Made by a program: the position numbers and the translations under genes. A stretch of DNA of 31,890 nucleotides from a virus. The stretch is from the IMG/VR virus record IMGVR_UViG_3300032308_000660, positions 1 to 31,890 of that record, one strand, 5' to 3'. Shown here piece by piece: positions 22,908 to 30,239 of the stretch (positions are counted from its first letter, which is position 1; each line of letters opens with the position of its first letter). The notes under the pieces are model-generated. The model had not been told where the DNA came from. It saw only the letters and a program-made list of their open reading frames with translations, and searched no databases.

Positions 22908-23949
22908 CTTCCACCTCCGTCACATTTGTTTTACCATACATAAACTCACCTTGGCAGGCCTCATCAATCTTTTGTAGGAGGTCTGTGGTAAAATACTTTT
23001 CTGGGTTCTTCTTTACCTGACTTTCAAATGCCTTTGTTCCATCTGGGAACTCATACTTGTTTGATACCTTCTTAACAAGGCCAAACTTATCAGCAAGGTC
23101 AAGGAGACCATAGTAAGGGTCAAGACCTGAGGAATAGTTCAACCAGGTCTCCACTCTCTTATCTTCCACGGTCATACGAGATTTCTTGAGGTGTGCGGTG
23201 ATAACAGCACCGGTGCGACCTCCGTCGTCATCCAATGCTTTATCTTTCTTCTTAGATAGAAAGATGATGGTTGATGCCGCATACTCAAGGCCTGAACCAC
23301 CACCCATCTTCTTCACAGGAACATAGGAACCGACCACATCATAGACATGGTTAGTAACAATCAATGGCACCTTCGCTTTACCTAATTTGAGAGTAAGCAC
23401 ACGGAAGGCGCCACGTACCAACTGGGCTCGGGTCATATCACGGGTATCTTTACCGTCGGCAATATCTGCCATTTCTTTATCAGTTGAGAGATTACCAAGA
23501 CTATCAAGGACGAACAGCATTGGTGGTCGTTCACCCTTTTGTTCTAGGTACCGATCTAGGATCTTGACCGCTTGGGTGCGGAACTCTTGAACCGTAGCCA
23601 CTGGTACAATTGCCATACGCTTAGTATCAATTCCTCGGCTAGCAAGAAAATCTTTGGATACGGCAGACTCGGACTCAAAATAAAAGACGAATCCATTTGA
23701 ATGATCTTCTAAAAACTGGTAACATACATTTAGTGCATAGAATGTTTTACCCACCGATGGTTCACCGGCAAATGCTGTGACCTTGTTTTGTGGAAGTCCA
23801 CCGAAGATAGAACCCGATAACAAGGCATTCATAGCATATGAACCAGTGCCTATAAATCCCGAAACATCTCCTGCCTCAATGCCATTTTCGGCAATAGAGG
23901 CGTATTCGTTGTTGGTTTCTTCCAACAACTTCTGAAAAATATCTGACAT
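22891..23949 (-). CDS. uvsX: UvsX/RecA-like recombinase
   Basis: A strand-exchange protein for recombination-dependent replication and repair. Residues 62-69 (GEPSVGKT) are Walker A, FVFYFESESAVSK is the Glu-containing switch region, MLFVLDSLGNLS is Walker B with the following Ser/Asn, and IVTNHVYDVVGSYVPVKKMGGG is the DNA-binding loop 2 region. The length of 352 residues is typical of T4-like UvsX. It has a strong AAGGAG start and precedes the 112-residue gene and the helicase, as in other T4-like genomes. Confidence 0.95.
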   Translation of the reverse strand: MSDIFQKLLEETNNEYASIAENGIEAGDVSGFIGTGSYAMNALLSGSIFGGLPQNKVTAFAGEPSVGKTFYALNVCYQFLEDHSNGFVFYFESESAVSKDFLASRGIDTKRMAIVPVATVQEFRTQAVKILDRYLEQKGERPPMLFVLDSLGNLSTDKEMADIADGKDTRDMTRAQLVRGAFRVLTLKLGKAKVPLIVTNHVYDVVGSYVPVKKMGGGSGLEYAASTIIFLSKKKDKALDDDGGRTGAVITAHLKKSRMTVEDKRVETWLNYSSGLDPYYGLLDLADKFGLVKKVSNKYEFPDGTKAFESQVKKNPEKYFTTDLLQKIDEACQGEFMYGKTNVTEVEDGTGD

Positions 23950-23970
23950 AAGTTTCTCCTTATTTTAGTC

Positions 23971-23988
23971 CCTAACAATCTCGTTAGG
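23971..23988 (-). other. Hairpin upstream of uvsX
   Basis: A 6-bp perfect inverted repeat (CCTAAC/GTTAGG with a six-base loop) overlaps the stop codon of the 62-residue gene, 20 bases before the uvsX start. No U-run follows, so it is more likely an mRNA structure than a terminator. Confidence 0.45.
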
Positions 23989-24172
23989 CAACTTTCTTAA
24001 AATGTTTTTGTAGTTCTGGAGATAGTTTCTCCAATACATGTCCACCAATACCAACTCTAACTAGATTAGCAAGTTCCACAATGTTGTTTGGTGTGATACT
24101 TGTTTCGTCCGGCACAAACTCATATAAACGGGCGGGTGAATGTTTAAGTTCGTCGTCCTTCTTTTTTGCCAT
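23984..24172 (-). CDS. Small hypothetical protein (62 aa)
   Basis: Not recognised. A 62-residue protein with a charged start (MAKKKDDELKHSPARLYEFV), an ordered middle (NNIVELANLVRVGIGGHVLEKL) and a helical end. Small proteins of this type are found beside uvsX in other T4-like phages, but no function is known. It overlaps the 80-residue gene in a TAATG junction. Confidence 0.72.
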   Translation of the reverse strand: MAKKKDDELKHSPARLYEFVPDETSITPNNIVELANLVRVGIGGHVLEKLSPELQKHFKKVA

Positions 24173-24414
24173 TAGACAATCCTTGTATGGTCTGTTAAGT
24201 TATGAATGACTTTTAGGTCAGGCTTCTTCTTTTCTTCCTTTAGAACGATTGTTCCAAGTTCTACATTAGTTTTGATATTGTAAGGTTGATCATTCATTGT
24301 TGTAAAGGAAGCACCTGATGTGATATTATATACTCCAGGAAGTTCACTCTTTGCGGCCTTCCAACCAGCAGCAAATCCTGCTTCATAACCATTTTTCCAT
24401 TCTGTATTACTCAT
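24172..24414 (-). CDS. Small hypothetical protein (80 aa)
   Basis: Function unknown. It begins with a Gly/Ala/Trp helix motif (GYEAGFAAGWKAA) that occurs at the start of several small T4-like phage proteins; the remainder is polar beta-rich sequence. It is the first gene downstream of the homing endonuclease insertion on the minus strand, divergent from it, and leads into the uvsX unit. No clear promoter is seen in the 54-base gap. Confidence 0.7.
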   Translation of the reverse strand: MSNTEWKNGYEAGFAAGWKAAKSELPGVYNITSGASFTTMNDQPYNIKTNVELGTIVLKEEKKKPDLKVIHNLTDHTRIV

Positions 24415-24442
24415 GAGAAAAAGTCCTAAAAGTTAGAGTTTA

Positions 24443-24449
24443 CTAAATA
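24443..24449 (+). promoter_or_regulatory. Late promoter-like box CTAAATA for the homing endonuclease
   Basis: CTAAATA on the plus strand, 19 bases before the endonuclease ATG, with an AAGGAG ribosome site between. Late control of free-standing homing endonucleases is known in T4. Confidence 0.5.
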
Positions 24450-24468
24450 ATGGTAAGGAGAACTCACC

Positions 24469-25044
24469 ATGTATTGTGTATATTTAACCGTATATTCTGG
24501 CAATCTATTACCTCCATTTTATATTGGTTCTTCATCTGTAAAGAAAGTTACAAATGGATATCACGGAACTGTAAAGTCCAAAAAATATAAAAACCTTTAC
24601 CATAAAGAACTTAAAGACTATCCACATCTATTTAAGACACATATTATATCAGTTTTTAATAAACGTCAAGAGGCTTTAGAAAAAGAAAACATCTTACAAA
24701 GAAAACTTAAAGTTATAGAATCTCCTTTATACTTTAACGAGGCGTATGCCAGAAACTTCGGAATGTCCACAAAAGGAAACAAAAACGGTTTTTTCGGTAA
24801 ACATCACAGCGAAGAGACTTTGATTAAGATGCGCAAACCAAAATCAACTACAATAAATATGAAAAAACCAAAATCTTATTCCCATCGGATGAGCATATCA
24901 AAAGCTGTAAGAAAAAGAAAGTTCTTCAATGATGGAATCAAAGATTATATGATAGAACCTGATGATCCAAAAGTTAAAGAACTAAAACTTGTTCCCGGTC
25001 GCCTTTACATACAAAATCAAAACAAGATTAGATGGTCTAAGTAA
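24469..25044 (+). CDS. GIY-YIG-type homing endonuclease with NUMOD3
   Basis: A probable free-standing mobile endonuclease that cuts a related phage genome and spreads by repair. The first 50 residues fit a diverged GIY-YIG nuclease domain (MYCVYLTVYSGN, then PFYIGSSSV and a Gly-Tyr segment). Residues about 104-123 carry NUMOD3 (NGFFGKHHSEETLIKMRKPK), the DNA-contact repeat of such enzymes, repeated weakly as KKPKSYSHRMSIS. It is basic, AT-rich and the only plus-strand gene between 16 and 28 kb. Its 3' end overlaps the DNA polymerase stop by eight bases (convergent), marking it as an insertion between uvsX and gene 43. Confidence 0.85.
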   Translation: MYCVYLTVYSGNLLPPFYIGSSSVKKVTNGYHGTVKSKKYKNLYHKELKDYPHLFKTHIISVFNKRQEALEKENILQRKLKVIESPLYFNEAYARNFGMSTKGNKNGFFGKHHSEETLIKMRKPKSTTINMKKPKSYSHRMSISKAVRKRKFFNDGIKDYMIEPDDPKVKELKLVPGRLYIQNQNKIRWSK

Positions 25045-27640
25045 AAAAGTCCTCCAATGATGATGTTTTCTCGGATTTCCAACCGATGGAGTCCAAGATG
25101 ATTTTGAGAGGGTCAAGAAATGCCTTCTCGAATTGTGTATTATAGTCTATATATTTGTCCATGGCAAACTCTTCCGGAATACCACCTTGAGGAAAAGATA
25201 TCACATTAGATTGAATGGTGTTCGGTTCTTTAAGGAAGATAAACTTCAATTTTTCTCCATTTTGTATCAATGGATACTTATTATCAAGTTTATGATTGCG
25301 TAAAAAATGGTTGTAAATGAGAGCACCACGAACATGGATAGGACAACCGGATGAAAATATACTATTTCGGTCAGCATACTTAACCAAGCCATTAAGACCT
25401 CTAGGAAATGAAATGTCTGATAGAGGTAATGTTTGAAATTCTTGTTTAAAATCCTGAATGAACTTTTGAATGGAACTTTCCTCCTTATCAAAGATAACAT
25501 CAACCGCCTCTCTAAGTTTGTCTCTACATGATGATGGTGTAGAGGATTTAATCATTTCAAGTCCCATAACCTTCTTCTTTGGTTGGGCATACTGCACACC
25601 CTCGGAGTTATGGACATTTAGAATGTATCGTTTCTTGGCGGTCCAGATTGCCTTATCTGCCAAGACTTCTCTCTTCATTACTATTTTTTGTTGAAAAACA
25701 TTAGTATATTCACCAAGTTCTCTACAAGCGGAATCAATAACAGGTTGAATTTTATTCTCGCAAACCTTATCAAGGAAGGAGATAACTCTTGCTGGGTCAT
25801 CAGTTCCTCCGTCTGCGCCAATAGTTTTGCCCACAAGCGGGCCGAGGCGAAGGTAAACCGAATCTGTATCAACCGCAATGACATAATCATCCTCTTGTTT
25901 TAAAATCTTGGTGAGATAGCCATTAAGGGCAGTTTCGATCCAACGGATTGAGAGTTGACCTGTGGTAGTGACAGCGATAGCATTGCGAAGGTCAAAAAAC
26001 CTAAAATACTTAGACCCAAGAGCACCGTATAAAGAGTTAAGTGAGACTTTTTTACTGAGCTGGAGGTTTCTGTATTTGGCAATTCGCCTTCTAAGATCGG
26101 ATTGTCTATCTTTACTTGCGGACTTCTCTTCTTCGGTTCTACAGATTTTGTAGTTGTCTTTCTCTTTTTCGTAGGCGGTTTCGGCATCTAACATCTCCTT
26201 TTTGTAAATTTTACGGTCGGCAAACATTTTCTCGACCATTTCAGGCATAAATCCTTGTTTATCACGGCGATAAAACTGACCGTTAGCAGTTAGGCATAAG
26301 TTCTCATCCAAGAGAGAACTTATGTCAATCTTTCTGGCAAGTAAGGCATCCACACTAACGCCATTAGCAACAATAGAACGCATCCTGTCGGTATAGGCAT
26401 CAGGTTCCACAATAGTCTCTGGAGAGATATTGCTGCCCATAATGACTGATGGATACTCAGAGTTAACATCAAAAGAAGCAACCCAATTATGAAAACCGAT
26501 AATAGGATCCTTAACATAAGCACCTACATATCTAGACTCTTTATCATGTCTTTCAATAGGTGGAACAACCACATTTTTAGACTTCAAATGATGAAAGCAT
26601 ATAACATCCCACATACGGACTTGTGCAAACACATCTTCATAGTTACACTTATTATCATAAGATAAAGTTAAAGCAAGTTCAATCAACTTATTCTTGTCGT
26701 CAATTCTGTCAACAAGGTCAACATCTTTAATGTTATAGTCGATGAACTTTTGATAGTCCTCCTTATATAGATTATGAAGGGAACCATATTCTTCATACGA
26801 TAGTTTTCGTTCACCAAGTTCCTCATGACCGATATTGTCCAACTTATAGGACTCCTGTGACTTACCATCAGGAGCATATCGTTGGTATAGGTCAAGCAAA
26901 TCAAGTGTAGCAATACCAAGGATTGAATATGACTTAATCTTTCTATTCATACCAAGGTCAACCATCTTATCGTTGATTACACCCCACGGAGATAATTTCT
27001 TAGCCTCATTCTCACCCATTAGTTTGCGAATACGATTGACCATATAGGGTATATCAAAGTTCTGGACGTTCCAACCTGTGATTACATCTGGATATTCTGA
27101 TTGCCACCAACCAAGAAACTTACGAATAAGGTCAAACTCATCCGCACATTTGATATAGGTAACCTTAGATCCAATCTTGGGTGAATAAACTCCGCAACCA
27201 AAGGTGGTGAACTGGCCATCCATTTTGGTGGTGATTGCAGTCAATTGACCATCAGCTTTATCAGGTTCTGGAAATCCACCACCATCAGGTTCACCAACCT
27301 CGATATCAATATTGGCCACTTTGATAAGAGAAATATCCCAATCAACCGATCCTTTAAACTCATCGGCGATAAAGCAATACTGATAACGAGTATTACCATA
27401 TACCTTAAAGTTTTCCACATTATCATATTGCGAAACAAAATCACGGGCATCACGGATTGTACCTGGTTTCACTTTACCCAAGTATTCACCATAGATTGTG
27501 GTATATTTTGTGGGTTTGTTGGAAGGTACAAAAAGAGAAGGATGATACTCGACTTTGTGTCGCACCCTTCTCCCATGTTCAATACCTCGGTATAGGATCT
27601 TTCCACCCCATACCTCAACATTGGTATAAAATTTATTCAT
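25037..27640 (-). CDS. Family B replicative DNA polymerase, T4 gp43-like
   Basis: The main phage replicase, with 3'-5' proofreading. The exonuclease motifs are complete: Exo I IDIEVGEP (Asp112, Glu114), Exo II WNVQNFDIPY (190-199), Exo III YNIKDVDLV (302-310). The polymerase motifs are DVNSEYPSVI (391-400, motif A), KKVSLNSLYGALGSKY (530-545, motif B) and AVDTDSVYL (589-597, motif C), with a later KKRY. The 867 residues are close to the 898 of T4 gp43. In motif A the normally conserved Leu of SLYPS is Glu (SEYPS). It starts in a TAATG overlap with the preceding gene and is uninterrupted, with no intron or intein. Confidence 0.96.
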   Translation of the reverse strand: MNKFYTNVEVWGGKILYRGIEHGRRVRHKVEYHPSLFVPSNKPTKYTTIYGEYLGKVKPGTIRDARDFVSQYDNVENFKVYGNTRYQYCFIADEFKGSVDWDISLIKVANIDIEVGEPDGGGFPEPDKADGQLTAITTKMDGQFTTFGCGVYSPKIGSKVTYIKCADEFDLIRKFLGWWQSEYPDVITGWNVQNFDIPYMVNRIRKLMGENEAKKLSPWGVINDKMVDLGMNRKIKSYSILGIATLDLLDLYQRYAPDGKSQESYKLDNIGHEELGERKLSYEEYGSLHNLYKEDYQKFIDYNIKDVDLVDRIDDKNKLIELALTLSYDNKCNYEDVFAQVRMWDVICFHHLKSKNVVVPPIERHDKESRYVGAYVKDPIIGFHNWVASFDVNSEYPSVIMGSNISPETIVEPDAYTDRMRSIVANGVSVDALLARKIDISSLLDENLCLTANGQFYRRDKQGFMPEMVEKMFADRKIYKKEMLDAETAYEKEKDNYKICRTEEEKSASKDRQSDLRRRIAKYRNLQLSKKVSLNSLYGALGSKYFRFFDLRNAIAVTTTGQLSIRWIETALNGYLTKILKQEDDYVIAVDTDSVYLRLGPLVGKTIGADGGTDDPARVISFLDKVCENKIQPVIDSACRELGEYTNVFQQKIVMKREVLADKAIWTAKKRYILNVHNSEGVQYAQPKKKVMGLEMIKSSTPSSCRDKLREAVDVIFDKEESSIQKFIQDFKQEFQTLPLSDISFPRGLNGLVKYADRNSIFSSGCPIHVRGALIYNHFLRNHKLDNKYPLIQNGEKLKFIFLKEPNTIQSNVISFPQGGIPEEFAMDKYIDYNTQFEKAFLDPLKIILDSIGWKSEKTSSLEDFFT

Positions 27641-27957
27641 TATGGTGTGATCAATCCTGATTTTGGAGGAACTACAAGACCACCAAACATTCCGTTATAC
27701 TGATTAATAAACTCTGTGATTGGTGTAGAGGTTAACATAACATGATTTGCATTTAATGTCAAGGTCTTATCATCACTCCATTGTAAAAAGGGTGCGAATC
27801 CAACAGAAGGATTTTTTGGATCTGTCTTACTTGGAACAACAACAATACGGACAGGATTCTTAACTTTTACTACAGAAATATTTTCTTCCAAAATCTCTGT
27901 TAGTATCTCTTCACCTGTAGAAAGGTGAACTATTTTCAAATTTTTAATATCAGCCAT
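27640..27957 (-). CDS. Conserved hypothetical, Sm-like beta-barrel pattern (105 aa)
   Basis: A pattern shared with a small T4-like phage family of unknown function: a strand-rich start (LKIVHLSTGEEILTEILEE), then VKNPVRIVVVPS, a PFLQW segment and a C-terminal helix (PITEFINQYNGMFGG). The fold may be Sm-like, judging from the strand order alone. It lies directly upstream of the polymerase with a TAATG junction on each side, so translation is coupled to it. Confidence 0.75.
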   Translation of the reverse strand: MADIKNLKIVHLSTGEEILTEILEENISVVKVKNPVRIVVVPSKTDPKNPSVGFAPFLQWSDDKTLTLNANHVMLTSTPITEFINQYNGMFGGLVVPPKSGLITP

Positions 27958-28163
27958 TAGTCTACAATCTCCATTAAGTAGTCATATACACCAACCGTCA
28001 CCCACTTCTCAGGAATATGGGTCATACGGCTACCACTCTCACCCACGAATGAATAAGAATTATCTAGGTCCATGATCTTTACGATCCGTTCCCATTTTCC
28101 ATCAAAGGCACGCTGCTTGAACTCTTCAGCGGTAATCTTCATATCTTTTTCATGGAATTGCAT
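27957..28163 (-). CDS. Small hypothetical protein (68 aa)
   Basis: Function unknown. The start is taken at 28163 because AGGAG lies six bases ahead; a longer TTG-started form reaching 28205 would run into the upstream gene and has no ribosome site. The 68 residues are acidic (MQFHEKDMKITAEEFKQRAF), with a strand-rich second half ending in a helix (VYDYLMEIV). Confidence 0.72.
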   Translation of the reverse strand: MQFHEKDMKITAEEFKQRAFDGKWERIVKIMDLDNSYSFVGESGSRMTHIPEKWVTVGVYDYLMEIVD

Positions 28164-28173
28164 ATCAATCTCC

Positions 28174-28797
28174 TCAGTCCCATAGGCCACGGTAATACTT
28201 ACCAAACAATCTTAGTCCGTTATCTATTCTGTTATTATACTCTGTTCGGCCATCAATGTCAACCCAAAAATCTGGATTTGTTTGTATCATTTCTGAGAAA
28301 TCACCATCAAGTGGTTTAAACTCATACTTTGGTTCACCATGACGGAACTTATCTTCCCAATCCTCATCAAGCAGGTTCTCAAAGGCAAAGATCATTTCTT
28401 TCAGAACCCATTCCCACTTGTAATGAACCCACCGGTCATCCGTCTCCCAATCATCTTCATCTTTTTTAAGAGTATGACGCATATGTGGTGGAACATCTTC
28501 ATCATCAACCATAGCAGAACCTTGTTTGGTTGCTTGTAGTTGTTTTAACATAGGAAGAGTAATGAGTGCGAGTGTATTATCCATACTCCAAGTATCATAA
28601 TCATCAATACGGATTTTGATTTTGCGTTCACCGGTAATCTTGTTTATTATCTGAAAGAAATCCTCGGCAGGTGTATGTTCACATATCCAATCAGAAATCT
28701 TATCACAGGTACCTTCACTAATACCAACCTTTTGTAGTAGGTCAACGGTCTGATATACGCCCCACCAGGTTTTATACGGACCTATGTAAACTTTCAT
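28174..28797 (-). CDS. Conserved phage protein of unknown function (207 aa)
   Basis: Begins MKVYIGPYKTWWGVYQ, an N-terminus shared by a family of small phage proteins (IGPYKxWxGxYQ) whose role is unknown. The middle is acidic with many Trp residues (DDWETDDRWVHYKWEWVLKE), followed by helices and an aromatic C-terminus (FGKYYRGLWD). It overlaps the Bfd-like gene by 26 bases and has a GAGGG ribosome site. It is transcribed with the polymerase operon. Confidence 0.78.
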   Translation of the reverse strand: MKVYIGPYKTWWGVYQTVDLLQKVGISEGTCDKISDWICEHTPAEDFFQIINKITGERKIKIRIDDYDTWSMDNTLALITLPMLKQLQATKQGSAMVDDEDVPPHMRHTLKKDEDDWETDDRWVHYKWEWVLKEMIFAFENLLDEDWEDKFRHGEPKYEFKPLDGDFSEMIQTNPDFWVDIDGRTEYNNRIDNGLRLFGKYYRGLWD

Positions 28798-28960
28798 AAT
28801 GTTCCCTCACAATGTTTATAATATTATTGGAGCAGGATCCGCACACTTGCGAACACCCAAGTTCTTTTAGAATAGTACCAACAGATGGTTGGCGTTCCTT
28901 ACCGTTTAAACATTCTTTAATGTTATCTTCGGTAATGATATTACAGGAGCAGATAATCAT
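28772..28960 (-). CDS. Bacterioferritin-associated ferredoxin-like [2Fe-2S] protein
   Basis: In bacteria Bfd donates electrons to release iron from bacterioferritin. This 62-residue protein has the same spacing of cluster ligands: Cys4 and Cys6 (MIICSCN) and Cys40 and Cys43 (QVCGSCS), followed by a C-terminal helix (NIINIVREHY), against C4, C6, C38 and C41 in the E. coli protein. It is the first gene of the replication operon, 14 bases after a strong promoter start, so early expression is likely. A role in iron supply for ribonucleotide reduction is less direct here because the reductase is B12-dependent. It could also be a redox partner for another enzyme. Confidence 0.85.
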   Translation of the reverse strand: MIICSCNIITEDNIKECLNGKERQPSVGTILKELGCSQVCGSCSNNIINIVREHYESLHRSV

Positions 28961-28980
28961 TTCCCACCTTCTACCTATAT

Positions 28981-29008
28981 ATTATACCAGAACTGGTGGA
29001 GAAGTCAA
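28981..29008 (-). promoter_or_regulatory. Sigma70-type promoter for the bfd-polymerase operon
   Basis: TTGACT (29008-29003), a 16-base spacer and TATAAT (28986-28981) with a TGG extended -10 on the minus strand. It reads into the Bfd-like gene and the replication genes beyond. It overlaps the start region of the divergent spanin gene. Confidence 0.8.
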
Positions 29009-29009
29009 C

Positions 29010-29351
29010 ATGCCTTTTAATTCTACAACCATTAATCTTATCCTTTCGGCTCTCATAACAGCCGTATTGAGTGGTGGTTATTTTTTCTGGAAGAACTCTG
29101 TAGAACAAGAATCCCTCAATAGATTAAAAGTTTTACAATTAGAGCAGCAGTTAAAAGATCAAGAAAAAACCATTACGGATCTAAATGCTCTGAACAAAGA
29201 AAGTAATGAATTGATTTCTGATCTAAAGAATAAAGAGATTAATCTTAATCAGAAACTAGGTGACTTGGAAGCATATCTTAACAATCAACCAAAAGACCAA
29301 AAAGAATCCTCAGAGGTTCTCAAAAGAACATTTAAGGAATTATCACAATGA
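29010..29351 (+). CDS. Inner-membrane spanin-like protein
   Basis: A 113-residue type II membrane protein: a short N-terminus, one membrane span at about 7-26 (INLILSALITAVLSGGYFFW) and a long heptad-rich helix (30-95) in the periplasm. This is the Rz (i-spanin) layout. The ATG at 29010 follows GGAG. Its stop overlaps the next ATG (ATGA), and the next gene encodes a lipoprotein, the expected outer-membrane spanin. Together they would fuse the two membranes at the last step of lysis. It is transcribed opposite to nearly all other genes. Confidence 0.85.
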   Translation: MPFNSTTINLILSALITAVLSGGYFFWKNSVEQESLNRLKVLQLEQQLKDQEKTITDLNALNKESNELISDLKNKEINLNQKLGDLEAYLNNQPKDQKESSEVLKRTFKELSQ

Positions 29352-29611
29352 AAAAGACATTAGTTCTCTTTCTATTATTAGCAGGTTGCCAATCCACCTC
29401 ATTACCAACAACCAAACTTCAAGTTGTAACCCCACCAGAACAAATGTATGACTGCCCAATAAAAACTAAATGGCCAAATTGGCAAAAACTAAATGACACC
29501 GACGTAGCTAAAACGATTGTTGAACTTTATAAGAACAATGTTCGTTGTAAAAACTCCGTCGATGCCATCAAAAAATATCTAACGGACGCTAAGGCCCAAA
29601 TAGAAGATTAG
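29348..29611 (+). CDS. Outer-membrane lipoprotein spanin-like protein
   Basis: An 87-residue lipoprotein with signal peptidase II lipobox LLAGC (Cys14), giving a mature 74-residue periplasmic protein anchored in the outer membrane. The mature part is polar with Pro near the start (SLPTTKLQVVTPPEQ) and a C-terminal helix, typical of Rz1-type o-spanins, although longer than lambda Rz1. It overlaps the i-spanin gene by four bases. Two further cysteines could form a disulfide. The gene converges with the holin-like gene, overlapping its 3' end by four bases. Confidence 0.85.
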   Translation: MKKTLVLFLLLAGCQSTSLPTTKLQVVTPPEQMYDCPIKTKWPNWQKLNDTDVAKTIVELYKNNVRCKNSVDAIKKYLTDAKAQIED

Positions 29612-29832
29612 AAGTTTGACGGATCTGTTGGATGGGAAGCGTTTGTGACGTTACCATCTTTGGCAGCAACGCCAAGACCAACGATTGAAAGTAGGAAAGG
29701 CCATACTTCGTCCAATGGTGGAAGAGGCATTGACTCCGGCCATACACCAGCATATTTTAGTCCATATGCTATTAGTGGAATAAGACCAACAACTGTAGTC
29801 TTCCAGTTAGCTGAAAAATTCTTTAATGACAT
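29608..29832 (-). CDS. Holin-like small membrane protein (74 aa)
   Basis: The sequence starts MSLKNFSANWKTTVVGLI with two hydrophobic stretches (VVGLIPLIAYGLKYAG and FLLSIVGLGVAA) and ends KDGNVTNASHPTDPSNF. The closing KDxNVT motif is typical of a widespread small phage membrane family often annotated as holin. The start is put at 29832 (or 29835, an adjacent ATG) because AAAGGAG is at suitable spacing; a GTG-started extension upstream would include the hairpin region. A CTAAATA box lies 34-43 bases upstream. Convergent position next to the spanins supports a lysis role. Confidence 0.72.
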   Translation of the reverse strand: MSLKNFSANWKTTVVGLIPLIAYGLKYAGVWPESMPLPPLDEVWPFLLSIVGLGVAAKDGNVTNASHPTDPSNF

Positions 29833-29849
29833 CATATTCTCCTTTATAA

Positions 29850-29868
29850 AGAAGCCCGAAGGCACTTC
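29850..29868 (-). terminator. UUCG-capped hairpin, possible terminator of the upstream RNA
   Basis: On the minus strand GCC-TTCG-GGC with outer GAA/TTC pairs (two-base bulge) is followed by TTCTTTAT. The tetraloop is very stable and the U-run short, so termination would be partial. The CTAAATA box overlaps its start. Confidence 0.5.
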
Positions 29869-29945
29869 TATTTAGGATAATTGAATAAGCGCCGGGGATT
29901 TTAACGTCTCCCGGCTTGACGGTGCACTTGTCTGGGAGACAAGAT
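29866..29945 (-). ncRNA. Candidate structured RNA with mutually exclusive hairpins
   Basis: No ORF is present. Read on the minus strand, hairpin A is CTTGTCT-CCC-AGACAAG (29927-29943), and hairpin C is GCCGGG with CCCGGC (29891-29896 with 29910-29915). Hairpin B, GTCTCCC with GGGAGAC (29906-29912 with 29934-29940), uses bases from both A and C, so A+C and B cannot form together. A TATAAATA box at 29946-29953 would start transcription at its left end, and a UUCG hairpin lies at its 3' end, giving an RNA of about 80-90 bases. It does not match any riboswitch class I recognise. Confidence 0.5.
29869..29875 (-). promoter_or_regulatory. Late promoter-like box CTAAATA before the holin-like gene
   Basis: CTAAATA on the minus strand, 34 bases upstream of the first ATG of the holin-like gene. 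Late expression would suit a lysis gene. Confidence 0.5.
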
Positions 29946-29953
29946 TATTTATA
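29946..29953 (-). promoter_or_regulatory. Late promoter box TATAAATA
   Basis: An exact T4-type late box on the minus strand, overlapping the stop codon of the 96-residue secreted-protein gene and located just before the hairpin region at 29866-29945. Confidence 0.6.
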
Positions 29954-30239
29954 GGCCTAGAAAACCGACACCTAGAAGGCCACGAGAACTACCACGAGGA
30001 ACGATATCAATCTGAATATCACCACCATCGTTATCAACATCAACATCAGCACCCGGAGGAGCAGTTACAACCATACCATGCGGTGTAACCTGTGCAGCAG
30101 GAGCGAAAACACCACGACTTTTCTGGGCACCAGGAACGGCAACTGTTTTACCATTGTGTGTCTCGTCCTGTGTTGTAAGGGCCATTGCTGAACCTGTTAG
30201 ACCGAGAACAATTGCCGTTGTAATCAAAAACTTATTCAT
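29949..30239 (-). CDS. Small secreted protein (96 aa)
   Basis: Function unknown. A Sec signal peptide (MNKFLITTAIVLGLTGSAMA, cut after AMA) precedes a polar mature protein with an acidic patch (GADVDVDNDGGDIQIDI) and a glycine-rich end (SSRGLLGVGFLGL). The acidic repeat could bind calcium, but no named motif is complete. It starts in a TAATG overlap with the DUF4214-like gene and so is co-translated with it. Confidence 0.75.
   Translation of the reverse strand: MNKFLITTAIVLGLTGSAMALTTQDETHNGKTVAVPGAQKSRGVFAPAAQVTPHGMVVTAPPGADVDVDNDGGDIQIDIVPRGSSRGLLGVGFLGL

Noticed and set aside
25037-27640. Intein or intron in the DNA polymerase gene
   Set aside because: All exonuclease and polymerase motifs are in order at normal spacing in a single 867-codon frame, with no splicing motifs.
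29866-29945. tRNA hypothesis for the structured region (a GTTAAAATCCCC segment resembles a T arm)
   Set aside because: No 7-bp acceptor stem, D arm or anticodon arm can be formed on either strand.
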